Assembly: GCF_003688555.1 (NCBI RefSeq)
Contig: NZ_REFR01000013.1
Coordinates: forward strand, 62,001 to 126,000
Reading direction: 5' to 3'
Length of the DNA: 64,000 bases
DNA from: Eilatimonas milleporae
GTDB taxonomy: Bacteria > Pseudomonadota > Alphaproteobacteria > Sphingomonadales > Kordiimonadaceae
The first letter of the stretch is position 1. Every line of letters starts with the position of its first letter. Positions 1 through 9,900 of this stretch are shown here, in pieces. The notes beneath the pieces were generated by a model, which did not search any database, was not told the origin of the DNA, and saw only the letters and a list, made by a program, of their open reading frames with translations. The position numbers were made by a program, and so were the translations under genes.

Positions 1-1179
1 CAGATCATGCACGGCCTCGCCCGTGGCGAACGGAATTGCCACCAGGCTTTGCACACCGGCGCTGTAATATTCACGTGCATTGTGACGCAGACGCACGGCG
101 CCGGGGTCACTGTCAATCTCGCCGCGCAGAATCCCCAGTTCAGTGGCAAAGTCGCCCGGATTGGCAAGCACGGTGGCGGCGTTCACCGTCTCGCCGCCGA
201 TGGACAGGTCATGAAACTTGAACCAGTCCCGCTTGAAATCATTGTAATAGCCCGTGGTCACCACTTCGATGCCGCCGGTCTTTAGCACATGGGTCAACAT
301 ATACTGGTCATGATTGCTGTCGATGCGGTCCAGGTCGCTCGCCGCGTAACGCTGATAAGGGTCCGTATCGAAATCGGCGTCAGTCAGGCCCAGATAGGTT
401 TCATTGGAATCATTGACCGTATGGCTCAGCTTGACATGCAGGGCTTGATACACATCCGCGTTCCTGTCCGTCTCAAGACGGAATTTCACGAGATAATCCT
501 CAACGTCGAAGCCGGTGTCGCGTCCGCTCGGCAATTGCTTGAAACCGTCATTGGTGCTGCGGAACACTTCCACAAGACCGCCGATATGCCCGGTTGAGCC
601 CCCTATGGCCGTATGGCCGGTGACAAGCCCGTCTTCGCCCACACGCAGATCGACAAACCCGGCAAGGGCCTCATCCGGAATGGACCGGCTGACTAGGTTG
701 ACGGCGCCCCCGACCGTGCGCGGGCCGAATTTGATGGAACTGGACCCTTTGCGCACCTCGACCGCGGTCATGCGGGCAATGGTGGGAAAGTAATAGGCGG
801 ACGGCGATGCATAGGGTGCCGGTGCGATAAGGACGCCGTCTTCCATCAGGGTGATTTTAGCCGACCTGTCGGCACCGGACCCACGCAGGCCGATATTGGG
901 GCGCAGGCCAAAACCGTCTTCTTCGCGGATATTGACACCCGGCACTTCACGCAACAGGCGATGAATATCCTGATATTTGAATTCCAGCAGATCTTCTTCA
1001 TTCAACCGTGTCGCCGATCCGATAACCTGTGACCGGTCGACACTTTCACCGATGACCTGGATCCTTTCAATGGAGACGTCCACATAGTCCGGGGCGGCCC
1101 CGCCGCTTTCCTGCGCACGGGACGGCAGGGCAGCGGACAGGGCACAGACGGCGCACGCCGTCAGCAAACGGGGAGACAT
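1..1179 (-). CDS. TonB-dependent outer-membrane receptor, FecA-like (partial, C-terminus outside window)
   Basis: This is the N-terminal 393 residues of a gated outer-membrane channel; the rest of the beta-barrel lies beyond position 1. A signal peptide (about residues 1-22, ending SRA) is followed by a plug domain (about residues 45-165) with the typical VPGVNIREEDGFGLRPNIG region, a GVLIAPAPYA loop and the KFGPRTVGGAVNLVSR plug end. The wording of these motifs resembles ferric dicitrate receptors (FecA), but the substrate cannot be read from the sequence. ATG at 1179 is preceded by AGAAGGA. No FecIR-like regulators are adjacent. A Fur-like box lies just upstream (1195-1209), which fits iron control. 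Confidence 0.9.
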   Translation of the reverse strand, partial: MSPRLLTACAVCALSAALPSRAQESGGAAPDYVDVSIERIQVIGESVDRSQVIGSATRLNEEDLLEFKYQDIHRLLREVPGVNIREEDGFGLRPNIGLRGSGADRSAKITLMEDGVLIAPAPYASPSAYYFPTIARMTAVEVRKGSSSIKFGPRTVGGAVNLVSRSIPDEALAGFVDLRVGEDGLVTGHTAIGGSTGHIGGLVEVFRSTNDGFKQLPSGRDTGFDVEDYLVKFRLETDRNADVYQALHVKLSHTVNDSNETYLGLTDADFDTDPYQRYAASDLDRIDSNHDQYMLTHVLKTGGIEVVTTGYYNDFKRDWFKFHDLSIGGETVNAATVLANPGDFATELGILRGEIDSDPGAVRLRHNAREYYSAGVQSLVAIPFATGEAVHDL

Positions 1180-1194
1180 AGATATTCCTTCTCT

Positions 1195-1209
1195 TGATAG
1201 TCATTCTTA
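1195..1209 (-). promoter_or_regulatory. Candidate Fur-type operator upstream of the TonB receptor
   Basis: Read on the minus strand, TAAGAATGACTATCA matches the 7-1-7 Fur consensus TGATAATnATTATCA at 11 of 14 defined positions. It ends 16 bases before the receptor ATG. The core CATTCTTAT (plus strand, 1202-1210) recurs at 1261-1269, giving a second, weaker half-match. Alphaproteobacteria may use Fur, Irr or RirA, so the regulator is an inference. Confidence 0.4.
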
Positions 1210-1387
1210 TTTTTGATTGACGCCTCGTCCCCCTACCATCCGGCCCTGCAAGCTGCAAGCCATTCTTATACACACCCATTAAACAGGGATCATTCTATAG
1301 GCAGCCTTGATAAAGACTGCTATTTCCCGGATATGTCACATGTTTATGGTGCGATACCGCGCTTCATACGGCGGTGAAGGACGGAGT

Positions 1388-2227
1388 ATGGCAAAACCGG
1401 TAGATATGGCAGAAAAACCGAACAGCGGCGAAGCTCGGGAAACGTTGCGGAGCGAAACAGCTTTCGAAAAGGGAGAAGTCATCTATCTGCAAGGCTCTGA
1501 CCCGGATGGCGTTTATCTGATCCTGGAAGGCGAGATCGATATTTCTCTGGGAGAGAAGGACGGCAATGTGAAAATTGCCCGGCTGGTCACGGGCGACCTG
1601 CTGGGAGAAATCAGCGCCATCGAAAACAAACCGCATTCGGTCACAGCACAGGCCGCCAGTGTCTGCCGCACCCTGTTCATCCCCAGGGATGCGTTCATGC
1701 GCAGTTTCTCAGACCCGCTTGTGCGCAAGGTGGTGCATACACTGGCCGCCCGTTTGCGTATCAGCGTCGCGTCAGGCGCCGCAAGACCGGAAGAAGACCG
1801 GGCCGACATCCCGCTGCCGAAGACGGTCTACATGCCGAAACTGGACCCGAAAAACCCGCTACAGCTTGTGCCCGCCAGTCCGCCCATGCAGGACCTGCTG
1901 GAGGCCCCCGTCAGGATCGACAGCCTGCCCTTCCGCGTGTGCCGTCAGACCGGCAAGGCGAAGGCCGCCAAAGCGATGGGCGACAGGCTGCTGCTGCCGG
2001 CCAAGGGCACGGTGGAACTGGCCAATGAACATTTTGAGATTTTAGTACGCGATGAACGACTGTCGGTGCGTGACCTGGGCAGCGCACATGGGACCATCGT
2101 GAACGGCGAAAAACTGAGCCGGTTTTCCAGCAGTTCCATCGCCCGGCTGCGGCCCGGACGCAATGAACTGGTGGCAGGAGGGCCGGACAGCCCCATACGC
2201 TTCACACTGATTGTGCAGGGGCTCTGA
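1388..2227 (+). CDS. Cyclic-nucleotide-binding domain / FHA domain protein
   Basis: This 279-residue protein joins a cNMP-binding (Crp-type) sensory domain (about residues 20-130) to a C-terminal FHA phosphopeptide-binding domain (about residues 200-275). The FHA signature is DLGSAHGTIVNG. There is no DNA-binding helix-turn-helix, so it is not a Crp/Fnr transcription factor. In the cNMP pocket the usual cassette GExAL..PRxAT reads GEISAIENKPHSVTA, with His where Arg binds phosphate, so nucleotide binding is uncertain. ATG 1388 was chosen over an upstream in-frame start at 1307 because GAAGGACGGAG precedes it. It is divergent from the TonB receptor and convergent with smpB. It is probably a soluble signalling adaptor for Ser/Thr phosphorylation. 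Confidence 0.8.
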   Translation: MAKPVDMAEKPNSGEARETLRSETAFEKGEVIYLQGSDPDGVYLILEGEIDISLGEKDGNVKIARLVTGDLLGEISAIENKPHSVTAQAASVCRTLFIPRDAFMRSFSDPLVRKVVHTLAARLRISVASGAARPEEDRADIPLPKTVYMPKLDPKNPLQLVPASPPMQDLLEAPVRIDSLPFRVCRQTGKAKAAKAMGDRLLLPAKGTVELANEHFEILVRDERLSVRDLGSAHGTIVNGEKLSRFSSSSIARLRPGRNELVAGGPDSPIRFTLIVQGL

Positions 2228-2264
2228 TCGGATCCCGTCTTCGCGGCGGCAATCCGCACCCAGG

Positions 2265-2747
2265 TCAGCCGTGATCCTTGAGCAGGCGGGCCTTCTGGCG
2301 CTGCCAGTCCCGCTGTTTTTCGGCTTCACGCTTGTCATGCAGCTTCTTGCCCTCGGCCAGACCCAGAATGACCTTTGCCCGCCCGCGGTCGTTGAAGACA
2401 ATTCTCAACGGCACCAGTGTCATACCCTGCCGCTGGATGGCACCGGCGATCCGATTGATTTCCCGCCGGTGCATCAGAAGCTTGCGGGGGCGGCGCGGCT
2501 CATGATTGAAACGGTTGCCATGGGCGAACTCGGGAATATTGGCGTTGACCAGCCATAATTCACCATTTTTGGCCTCGGCATAGGCTTCCCGTATACTCGC
2601 CTCACCGGCGCGCAGGGCTTTGACTTCCGTCCCCTGAAGAGCAATACCCGCCTCCAACTCGTCGCGAATATGATATTCATGACGTGCTTTGCGGTTATCG
2701 GCGGCGATACGGCGGGGCGGGCTTTTATCTTTTTTCTTTTTGGCCAT
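2265..2747 (-). CDS. smpB: SsrA-binding protein SmpB
   Basis: SmpB binds tmRNA and delivers it to stalled ribosomes for trans-translation. The 160-residue product has the family length and hallmarks: [10 protein letters not shown] near the N-terminus, [19 protein letters not shown], the [10 protein letters not shown] stretch, and a basic C-terminal tail ending [17 protein letters not shown] that enters the empty mRNA channel. ATG 2747 (MAKKKKDK) is preferred over a GTG four codons upstream. It lies 96 bases downstream of dapA in the same direction, an arrangement common in alphaproteobacteria. No ssrA gene was seen in the window. Confidence 0.97.
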   Translation of the reverse strand: MAKKKKDKSPPRRIAADNRKARHEYHIRDELEAGIALQGTEVKALRAGEASIREAYAEAKNGELWLVNANIPEFAHGNRFNHEPRRPRKLLMHRREINRIAGAIQRQGMTLVPLRIVFNDRGRAKVILGLAEGKKLHDKREAEKQRDWQRQKARLLKDHG

Positions 2748-2843
2748 AACCGGCTTCACTTACGCATCCGCATGACCGTGGTCAAGGGCGCTGTTTGCAG
2801 AAACGCTCCCTGTCCCCCGCCAGCGGCTTATCATGCGCGACGC

Positions 2844-3731
2844 TTACAGGCTGATCGGTCCAAGTCCGGCTTTGCCAATGGCGGATGCCACCATCGCGCG
2901 GCCCGCATCGCTCATCGGCAGCAAAGGCGGACGGACCACGGCCTTACCCAATCCGAGCAGCTCCAGGGCGGCCTTTGCCGGCGCCGGGCTGGGTTCGGCG
3001 AACATGGCATCATGCAATGCCATCAGACGATCCTGCAGGGCCAGTGCTCCGGCATGGTCACCGTTCAGACAGGCGGTCTGAAATTCAGCGCACAGCCGGG
3101 GGGCCACATTCGCCGTCACGGAAATACAGCCCTGACCGCCCATGGCATTGAACCCGAGGGCCGTCGCGTCCTCGCCCGACAACTGGATAAAACCGGGCCC
3201 CATGGCGACCCGCTGTGCGGCACAGCGGGCCAGATCACCCGTCGCATCCTTGACGCCCGCGATCCGCTCCAGCTCAAACAGGCGTGCCATGGTCCGTACC
3301 GACATATCGACCACTGAGCGTCCCGGAATATTATAGATAAAAATCGGCAACCCGGTCGCGTCGTGGATCGCCTTGTAGTGGGCGTAGAGCCCTTCCTGAC
3401 TGGGTTTGTTATAATATGGCGTGACGATCAGCGCGGCGTCCGCACCCGCTTTTTCCGCATATTGCGTCAGTTCGATCGCTTCGCGCGTGGCGTTGGAACC
3501 GGTACCGGCCATGACCGGCACCCGGTCGCCGGCGGCCTCGACACAAAGATCGATCGCCATGCGGTGTTCATCGTGGGTCAGTGTCGGCGACTCCCCGGTC
3601 GTTCCCACCGGGACAAGACCATGCGATCCTTCCCTGACCTGCCAGTCGATAAAGCGCTGGTAAAGATCGCCATCGACAGAGCCATCCTCACGCATGGGGG
3701 TTATCAAGGCGGGAATGGAGCCCTTGAACAT
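2844..3731 (-). CDS. dapA: 4-hydroxy-tetrahydrodipicolinate synthase
   Basis: DapA condenses pyruvate with aspartate semialdehyde, the first committed step to diaminopimelate and lysine. The 295-residue protein begins [13 protein letters not shown] and has the TTGESPTL substrate loop, the YNIPGR motif carrying the proton-relay Tyr, and the Schiff-base Lys in GVKDATGDL. The upstream in-frame extension to 3812 is not family-like and GAGAGCAGGAC precedes ATG 3731, so that start was chosen. It is probably co-transcribed with smpB. DapA is often feedback-inhibited by lysine; the relevant allosteric residues were not judged here. Confidence 0.97.
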   Translation of the reverse strand: MFKGSIPALITPMREDGSVDGDLYQRFIDWQVREGSHGLVPVGTTGESPTLTHDEHRMAIDLCVEAAGDRVPVMAGTGSNATREAIELTQYAEKAGADAALIVTPYYNKPSQEGLYAHYKAIHDATGLPIFIYNIPGRSVVDMSVRTMARLFELERIAGVKDATGDLARCAAQRVAMGPGFIQLSGEDATALGFNAMGGQGCISVTANVAPRLCAEFQTACLNGDHAGALALQDRLMALHDAMFAEPSPAPAKAALELLGLGKAVVRPPLLPMSDAGRAMVASAIGKAGLGPISL

Positions 3732-3912
3732 GTCCTGCTCTCCGCTTGCCGTCCGGGTGATGCCGCAAGGCATGCCGCACAGACGGGTCCGTCCATCAAA
3801 ATTGCCGCGCACCCTACCCGTCCCGCGTCACAAGAACAAGTCCATCCGGCAAATGCCGGACCCGGGCCGGCCCTCGGCGCTTCCGTCTGAAAACCGTGAG
3901 ACGCAGGGCCAT

Positions 3913-3955
3913 AAAAAGGCCGGGTGGCGATCGAGAGCGGATCGCACACCCGGCT
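3913..3955 (-). terminator. Rho-independent terminator of the EF-hand gene
   Basis: A hairpin at 3919-3954 has arms GCCGGGTG plus GCGATC that pair with GATCGC plus CACCCGGC around a short GAGAGCG loop. On the minus strand it is followed by TTTTT (plus-strand AAAAA at 3913-3917). It lies 50 bases past the stop of the EF-hand gene and insulates it from dapA. Confidence 0.75.
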
Positions 3956-4004
3956 TTCCCAAAACCGGGACAGTGGGGAGGAGAAAATCAGGATGGCGGC
4001 GCGA

Positions 4005-4532
4005 TCAACCGCCCTGATGGTGACGACCGCGGCGGAACCGGCGGCGCATGGCCTCTTTTGCTTCGTCGAATTCGGCCTGTGTCACGGCACCGTCACCATC
4101 GGCATCCGCGCGTTTGAAGCGTTTAATCATGGGGGCGGTAAATTCATCCACGCTCAAAAGTTCATCGCCGTCATTGTCCAGACGGGCCATGAAACGCATG
4201 CGCGTCGGCTTGCGCTTGACTTCGCCGTCCCCCTCGCCTGACGCATGGTGGCGCATACGGCGTTTTCCCATCCCCGGCATTTCCCGCGGCAATTCCTCAA
4301 GCGCGAGAAACCCGTTGCCATCCGCATCCCACTCCGCGAAGCGATCTTGTGCACGGGTCAGCATTTCATCATGGCTGACGACGCCGTCGCCATTGGTATC
4401 CGCCTGAAAAAAGCGGTTCTGCATTTCACCGCCATCCGGTCCGGATGTCTGGGCGGCGACCGCCGGCACGGCGGCCGCAGTGCTTAGAATCAAGACATGA
4501 ACTGCTCTTTTGAGCATCATACGTTTTTTCAT
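4005..4532 (-). CDS. Secreted EF-hand calcium-binding protein
   Basis: The 175-residue product has a Sec signal peptide (MKKRMMLKRAVHVLILSTAAAVPAVAA) and four EF-hand-like loops: DTNGDGVVSHDE, DADGNGFLALEE, DNDGDELLSVDE and DADGDGAVTQAE. All four keep the acidic residues at loop positions 1, 3 and 12, so calcium binding in the periplasm is likely. The C-terminus is very basic and His-rich (RRRFRRGRHHQGG). ATG 4532 supplies the lysine-rich n-region; an upstream in-frame start at 4568 would add 12 residues before the signal peptide. It stands alone between the dapA promoter and a divergent GGDEF gene. Its precise role is unknown. Confidence 0.85.
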   Translation of the reverse strand: MKKRMMLKRAVHVLILSTAAAVPAVAAQTSGPDGGEMQNRFFQADTNGDGVVSHDEMLTRAQDRFAEWDADGNGFLALEELPREMPGMGKRRMRHHASGEGDGEVKRKPTRMRFMARLDNDGDELLSVDEFTAPMIKRFKRADADGDGAVTQAEFDEAKEAMRRRFRRGRHHQGG

Positions 4533-4800
4533 AATTGGAATGTCCTTTCCTCTCTCGCTGCCGGACATCGGTCACCGGCGAAACGCCGCCCCTTGCCTCT
4601 ACGGTCAGCCGGCGGTCATTTCTGCTACGGCGGAAAGAACGGGTACCCTTCGCCACGGGATTTTATTTTCCCCTGTAGCGAACCGGCTTATGGACCGGCA
4701 TCCCCCTACACACACCCCTAAAGCGATCTGAGTGTTGCCGCAGCGCCCCATCGGGTCGAAGCGCCTACATAATGAATGTCACTAAAACCATAAGCAGGAC

Positions 4801-6090
4801 TTGACAAGCATACACGGGTGGTTTCCCCTTCGACCATTGGGGATATCGCGGTTGGGCAAATCGGCATTCGTTGTGAATAGGACAGTGTCATTCCTATGGG
4901 GCATGATGGTTTTTGCCGGTTTGACAACCGGTTTGCTGCTCAGTCCCGAATCAGACTTACATCGTTTTGTCTTAGGGTTGACAGCGGTTTTCACAGCCGC
5001 CTTTCTGATTTTCCAGACCGTCTTCGCCCTGCGTCAGCACCCTGTGAATGATCAAAAAACAGACACTGATTCACCCGGCACAACAATGCAACCAAAAGCA
5101 CACTCTGAAGATACATCGGCAAACTGGTGTTTTGATCCTGATATCCTGCCGGACGCCATTCTGGTCTGCCAGCTGGATGGCCGGATCATCCTGAAAAACA
5201 GGGCTGCCCGTGACATGCTGGGCGACGTCATGAATGGTACGGACATGATCAGAAGTGTTTTCAGTTCATGGCACCGGCAGCTTGTCGAGCGCGAGCAGGC
5301 AGACAATGTGGTTGATGCCATCATGGCCTCGCCGGACATGAAGTTCAGCGAGACGCTGGGTTTCAGCAATGGCAAGACCTATGAACGGCAGACACGACCC
5401 ATCAAGAATCAGGCCCTTCGCCTTTGGCTTTTGCGCGATGTCACGGTCTTGCGTCAGGCAGACAGTGACAGCGCCATGCATCAGTCCATGGTGGAAGCGG
5501 ACGCCGCCCGTACGGCGGAAATGGCGGAACAACTGTATATGGCAAAAGCGGAGCTGGAAGAAAAGCAGGCCGAACTGACCCGCCTTGCCAACACGGACTC
5601 ACTGACGGGACTTTACAACAGACGGCGGTTCATGCAGCTGGGCAACGATGCCGCGACAGACAACCGCACGGGTGAAAACGCGGTCTGGGTCCTGATGCTC
5701 GACATCGATTATTTCAAGCGGGTGAATGACACATACGGACACGGTGCCGGGGATACGGCCATCCGGGACTTCGCCATCATCATCGGGAACTGCATCGGCG
5801 ATGACGGTTTTGTCGGCCGCATGGGGGGCGAGGAATTCGCCTCGGTCCTGCCTGACGCGACAGTGGACGATGCCGTGCGCGTTGCCGAGCGTATTCGGCG
5901 TCGCACGGCCGACAATCTGAGCCGGTGCGGAAAACAGACCTGCCGTTTTACCACGAGTATCGGCATCGCCTGTACCCAGGACGGGGAAGACAGCATCGAG
6001 CCCGCTCTTGCCCGTGCCGATAAAGCGCTCTACAGCGCCAAATCTTTTGGGCGCAATCGCGTGGTTGTGATGGAAAGTCAGCACATATAG
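4801..6090 (+). CDS. Membrane-anchored PAS-GGDEF diguanylate cyclase
   Basis: This probable c-di-GMP synthase has 429 residues if it starts at the TTG at 4801. Two transmembrane helices (about residues 29-48 and 57-78) form a short hairpin. They are followed by a PAS-like domain (about 115-215), a coiled-coil linker (about 220-260) and a GGDEF domain with an intact GGEEF signature at residues 342-346. The RxxD allosteric inhibition site nine residues upstream is absent (GDDG instead), so product feedback is not expected. The start is uncertain: the TTG has only a weak AGCAGGAC sequence directly before it, and a later GTG or ATG near the first helix is possible. Confidence 0.88.
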   Translation: MTSIHGWFPLRPLGISRLGKSAFVVNRTVSFLWGMMVFAGLTTGLLLSPESDLHRFVLGLTAVFTAAFLIFQTVFALRQHPVNDQKTDTDSPGTTMQPKAHSEDTSANWCFDPDILPDAILVCQLDGRIILKNRAARDMLGDVMNGTDMIRSVFSSWHRQLVEREQADNVVDAIMASPDMKFSETLGFSNGKTYERQTRPIKNQALRLWLLRDVTVLRQADSDSAMHQSMVEADAARTAEMAEQLYMAKAELEEKQAELTRLANTDSLTGLYNRRRFMQLGNDAATDNRTGENAVWVLMLDIDYFKRVNDTYGHGAGDTAIRDFAIIIGNCIGDDGFVGRMGGEEFASVLPDATVDDAVRVAERIRRRTADNLSRCGKQTCRFTTSIGIACTQDGEDSIEPALARADKALYSAKSFGRNRVVVMESQHI

Positions 6091-6285
6091 CCCAACTATA
6101 TCCATTAACCAAAGGCAACGGATGCGGCAAAGACTTGTCTTTTTGCAGCCGCCGGGGCAAGGATGACAACGCGCATGCGTGGGGCTGAAGCCGACCGGGG
6201 CCCCTAAAGATGATGCCACTGTCGGACGGTCTGAAAACGGACACCATACGGCCACAAAATGGCCAGGACCATGCGGAAACTCTGA

Positions 6286-6762
6286 ATGCCGATGATATGC
6301 TGCTCTAAATCGCGTTGGGTCAAATCCATGTCTGCCGCTATGGCGATCGCCGGTATTGCGGGGGCGCTGATAATGGGGCCCGGCACCACTGCGCTGGCGC
6401 AAGGACAGTCCGGCCAGCAAGTACAGACCGGCCAGCCCCGCCCCACCACCGGACAGGCCGGTGCCAATGGAAATGCTGGCGGTGCCTCCTTCTGGGCGGA
6501 GCAAAATATCATGGTCGTTGCGCGATCCGGCGCCGGGCTCGCCGGTGCGGCACGCTACTGTGTCCTGGACGAAGACATGGTCGATGAATTCATCACCAAA
6601 ACCGAAGGGCGTATTGCCGCTTTGGCGCGTGACGAATTTGAAAAAGTCGTCGCCCGGCTGGAATTCAAAAACCTTCTGGCCGCCACCAGCGCGACAGCCC
6701 CCCGGGAAGGCTGCGACACTTTCGCATCCCGCTTCAGCAGTATAGCGCGCGCCCTGCCCTAA
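6286..6762 (+). CDS. Small exported protein of unknown function
   Basis: I do not recognise this family. The 158-residue product starts with a basic n-region (KSRWVK), a hydrophobic stretch (about residues 15-31) and a likely cleavage site after TALAQ. A Gln/Gly/Pro-rich linker (about 38-66) follows, then a compact region with two Cys residues that could form a periplasmic disulfide (ARYC... and ...GCDTF). ATG 6286 has GGAAA eight bases upstream; ATG 6328 is an alternative but would lose the positive n-region. It sits between a diguanylate cyclase and a secreted protease with no obvious operon partner. Confidence 0.6.
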   Translation: MPMICCSKSRWVKSMSAAMAIAGIAGALIMGPGTTALAQGQSGQQVQTGQPRPTTGQAGANGNAGGASFWAEQNIMVVARSGAGLAGAARYCVLDEDMVDEFITKTEGRIAALARDEFEKVVARLEFKNLLAATSATAPREGCDTFASRFSSIARALP

Positions 6763-6931
6763 TCCCGCCGGACGGCCTTGAGCAAAACGGATACCATGTC
6801 CGATTGACCTGCGCATCGGGGCGGGAATCGATGACCGGTTTACATCCTGCGACGGATAACGGCCCGGTGCGTTGACATCGCGGCGGCGCGGACAAAAACT
6901 AATTGTTGCCGGTCAAATTCCGGTCCAGTGA

Positions 6932-9900
6932 ATGAGGCATAAGTTGAGCATGCGATTTTTACCGCGTTATCCGGCAAAAACGGCACGGTCCCTGGCCGCC
7001 GTTCTGACGGCCGGCACTGCCTTTATTCTCAGTGCGGCAGGGGCCACCGCCGGTTTTGGCTCCCAGGACCTACAAAGGGCCTTATCGTTTCAGACCATTC
7101 CGTCACAGGATGACCCAAAACCGCAAGACGACAAACCGGACGCAAAAGCCGATGAACCGCCCGCTGAAGAGGACGGAGACGGCAAAAACGAGGATGACGG
7201 CAAGGACGGCCAGGAAAAAGACGAGCCGGGAAAAAGCGATCAGGACAAGACAGAGGAAGGCGGCAACGATGCTGCCGCGGATCAAAAACCGGCCAGCGCC
7301 TCGGAACCGACAGGGACACCGGCGAAGAATACCCCCACCAAATCCAAGCCGGCGCGGAAAACCCCTCAGAAAAAAAGCCAATTTCGCAGCATTGCCTCCG
7401 TCATCAAGGGGCATAAAAAATTTGACGGCCTTTTCCCCCTCTACCAGGATCCCGAGACCGGGCGCCTGCGGATGGAAATCCGTGAAGATCAACTGGACAG
7501 GGAATTCATCTATTTTTCCCATGTGATGGACGGTGTGGTCGAGGGCGGCCATTTTCGCGGTCAGTATCGGCAGCAGAAAATCATCCGCATCAACCGCTAT
7601 TTCAACCGGATTGAATTTGTCGAGGAAAACCCCTTTTTCTATTTCGATCCCGACAATCCGCTGGCCAGGGCACGGGATGCGAATATTTCCCCCGCCATTC
7701 TGGCCGTCGCCCGTATCGAGGCCGCCAGCAGCGAAGAGGGGGCCGAGGATACACCGGAACCAAGCGAAGCCGAAAAACATGAGGCGACTGGCACGGACGC
7801 AGCGGACACACCGTCCGATAGCGCCGCGGAGGATGAAGCCACCGCCCCCGAAATACCGGAAAAACCAGCGGACGATAGGAAAATGCTGGCGTCCGCGCGG
7901 ACCGATGCCCCACAGACAGCAACAACCGACCCGGAGACCGGCGCTGAAGACAGTGCGGATACCGATCAGCAGGCTGGTGAAGAAAAAACCGGCAAGGATG
8001 AGGATGCGCTTGAGGATACAGCCACTACACCGCCACTGAAACGGTACCTCATCCGGGCCGACGGACTGTTTGCAAGCGAGGCCCTGGACCAGATCAAACC
8101 CTCACGCGCGCCGGGCCAGAAAAGCGGCGACCGCTTCGGGCTGGGCAAATTGAGCAGTGCCAAAACCAAGATTTCCGCCATCGGCAATTATCCGGAAAAC
8201 ACGGCGGTGACGGCCGATTATGTTTATACCAATCCGCAACCGCCCGCAGTCGGAACCGGATTGGAAATCACGGACCCGCGGAATGTGACCGTCAGGGTCC
8301 AGCATACCCTGCTGCGCATGCCGGATGACGGGTACAGCCCCCGCCTGGATGACCCACGTGTCGGGTATTTCCTCAACTATGTCAACGACATGACCAGCAC
8401 GGACGTGACGCCGTGGCGGGATATGATCAACCGTTGGCGTCTGGTAAAAAAAGACCCGCAAGCCACCCTTTCAGAACCGGTCAAACCGATTGTCTGGTGG
8501 GTTGAAAACACCACGCCCGAGGACCTGCGCCCCGTTATTGTCCGCGCGGTGGAAAGCTGGAACATAGCGTTTGAGGCTGCCGGTTTCAGGAACGCCATTC
8601 AGGTCCGGATACAGCCCGATGACGCCGACTGGGACGCGGGCGATATCCGCTATAATGTCATTCGCTGGACCGCATCGCCAACGCCGGCCTTTACGGGATA
8701 CGGCCCCAGTTTCACCAACCCGCGCACCGGGGAAATTCTCGGTGCCGACATCATGCTGGAATACAGCTTCTTCTCGGACCTGATGCGCGTGGGCCGCAGT
8801 TTCGACCTGGAAACTTATGATCTGGCAACGATGGATTTCCGCAAAGGCCCGTCAGGCGCCCGGATATGGCGGCCCAACGGCGGAGCGTCCGGTCACACGC
8901 ACACACACCACAATCCGGGCGATGCAAAAGGCTGCACGATATCCAGCCACCTGCGCCGCAGCGTGGCCCTCGGCAAAACCCTGGCCGCCACACTCAAGGG
9001 CGGTAACAGCCACAGCGACCGCCTGCTGGAAGAAGCCTTATATTATCTGGTCATCCATGAGGTCGGCCATACACTTGGCCTGACCCACAATATGAAAGGC
9101 AGCTTTGGCCGCCCCTATGCCAGCGCCCACGATATTCTGGCACAGGGCGGCGGCTTGGTCGGATCGGTCATGGACTATCCGGCCGTCAATATCGCGCCGC
9201 CGGGCGAACCGCAGGCTTATTTTTATACAACACGGCCGGGCCCGTATGATGTATGGGCTGTTCAGTTCGGGTATGACACGCGTCTTGACGACCCGGACAT
9301 ACGCCGCGCCCATCTGGAGCGGTCCAGCGATCCGGCACTCGCCTTCGGCAATGATGCCGACGATATGAGCATCCCGGGCAAGGGCGTCGACCCCCGCGTC
9401 AATGTTTTCGACTTTTCAGACGATCCCGTCCGCTATGCCGCCGATAGGCTGGAACTGGACAGGCAGGCCATGGCGCGCCTCATGGAACGCTATCAGACCA
9501 ATGGTGACGAGAGCTATCAGGGTCTGCGCAACGCTTTCCTGACCATCGCATGGGACATGCTGTGGCAGGGGCGGGTGGTCAGCCGGTATATCGGCGGGGT
9601 TTATGTGGATCGGGCCACCCCCGGTCAGCCCGGTGCGACCGCGCCCTATCGTCCGGTGGCAAAATCGGTGCAGAAACAGGCCATGGGGGTCCTGACAACC
9701 GGCATGTTCGCGCCGGATGCCTTCGATATTGACGGCGACCTGGCCCGTCATCTGGCGATCCAGCGTCGCGGGTTCCGGCACTATTTCGGCACGGAAGACC
9801 CGAAATTGCATGATATGGCGCTTGGCATTCAGGCCGACATCCTGGCGCATCTGCTGCATCCCTTCACCCTCAGACGGATGACGGATACCGGTCTTTACGG

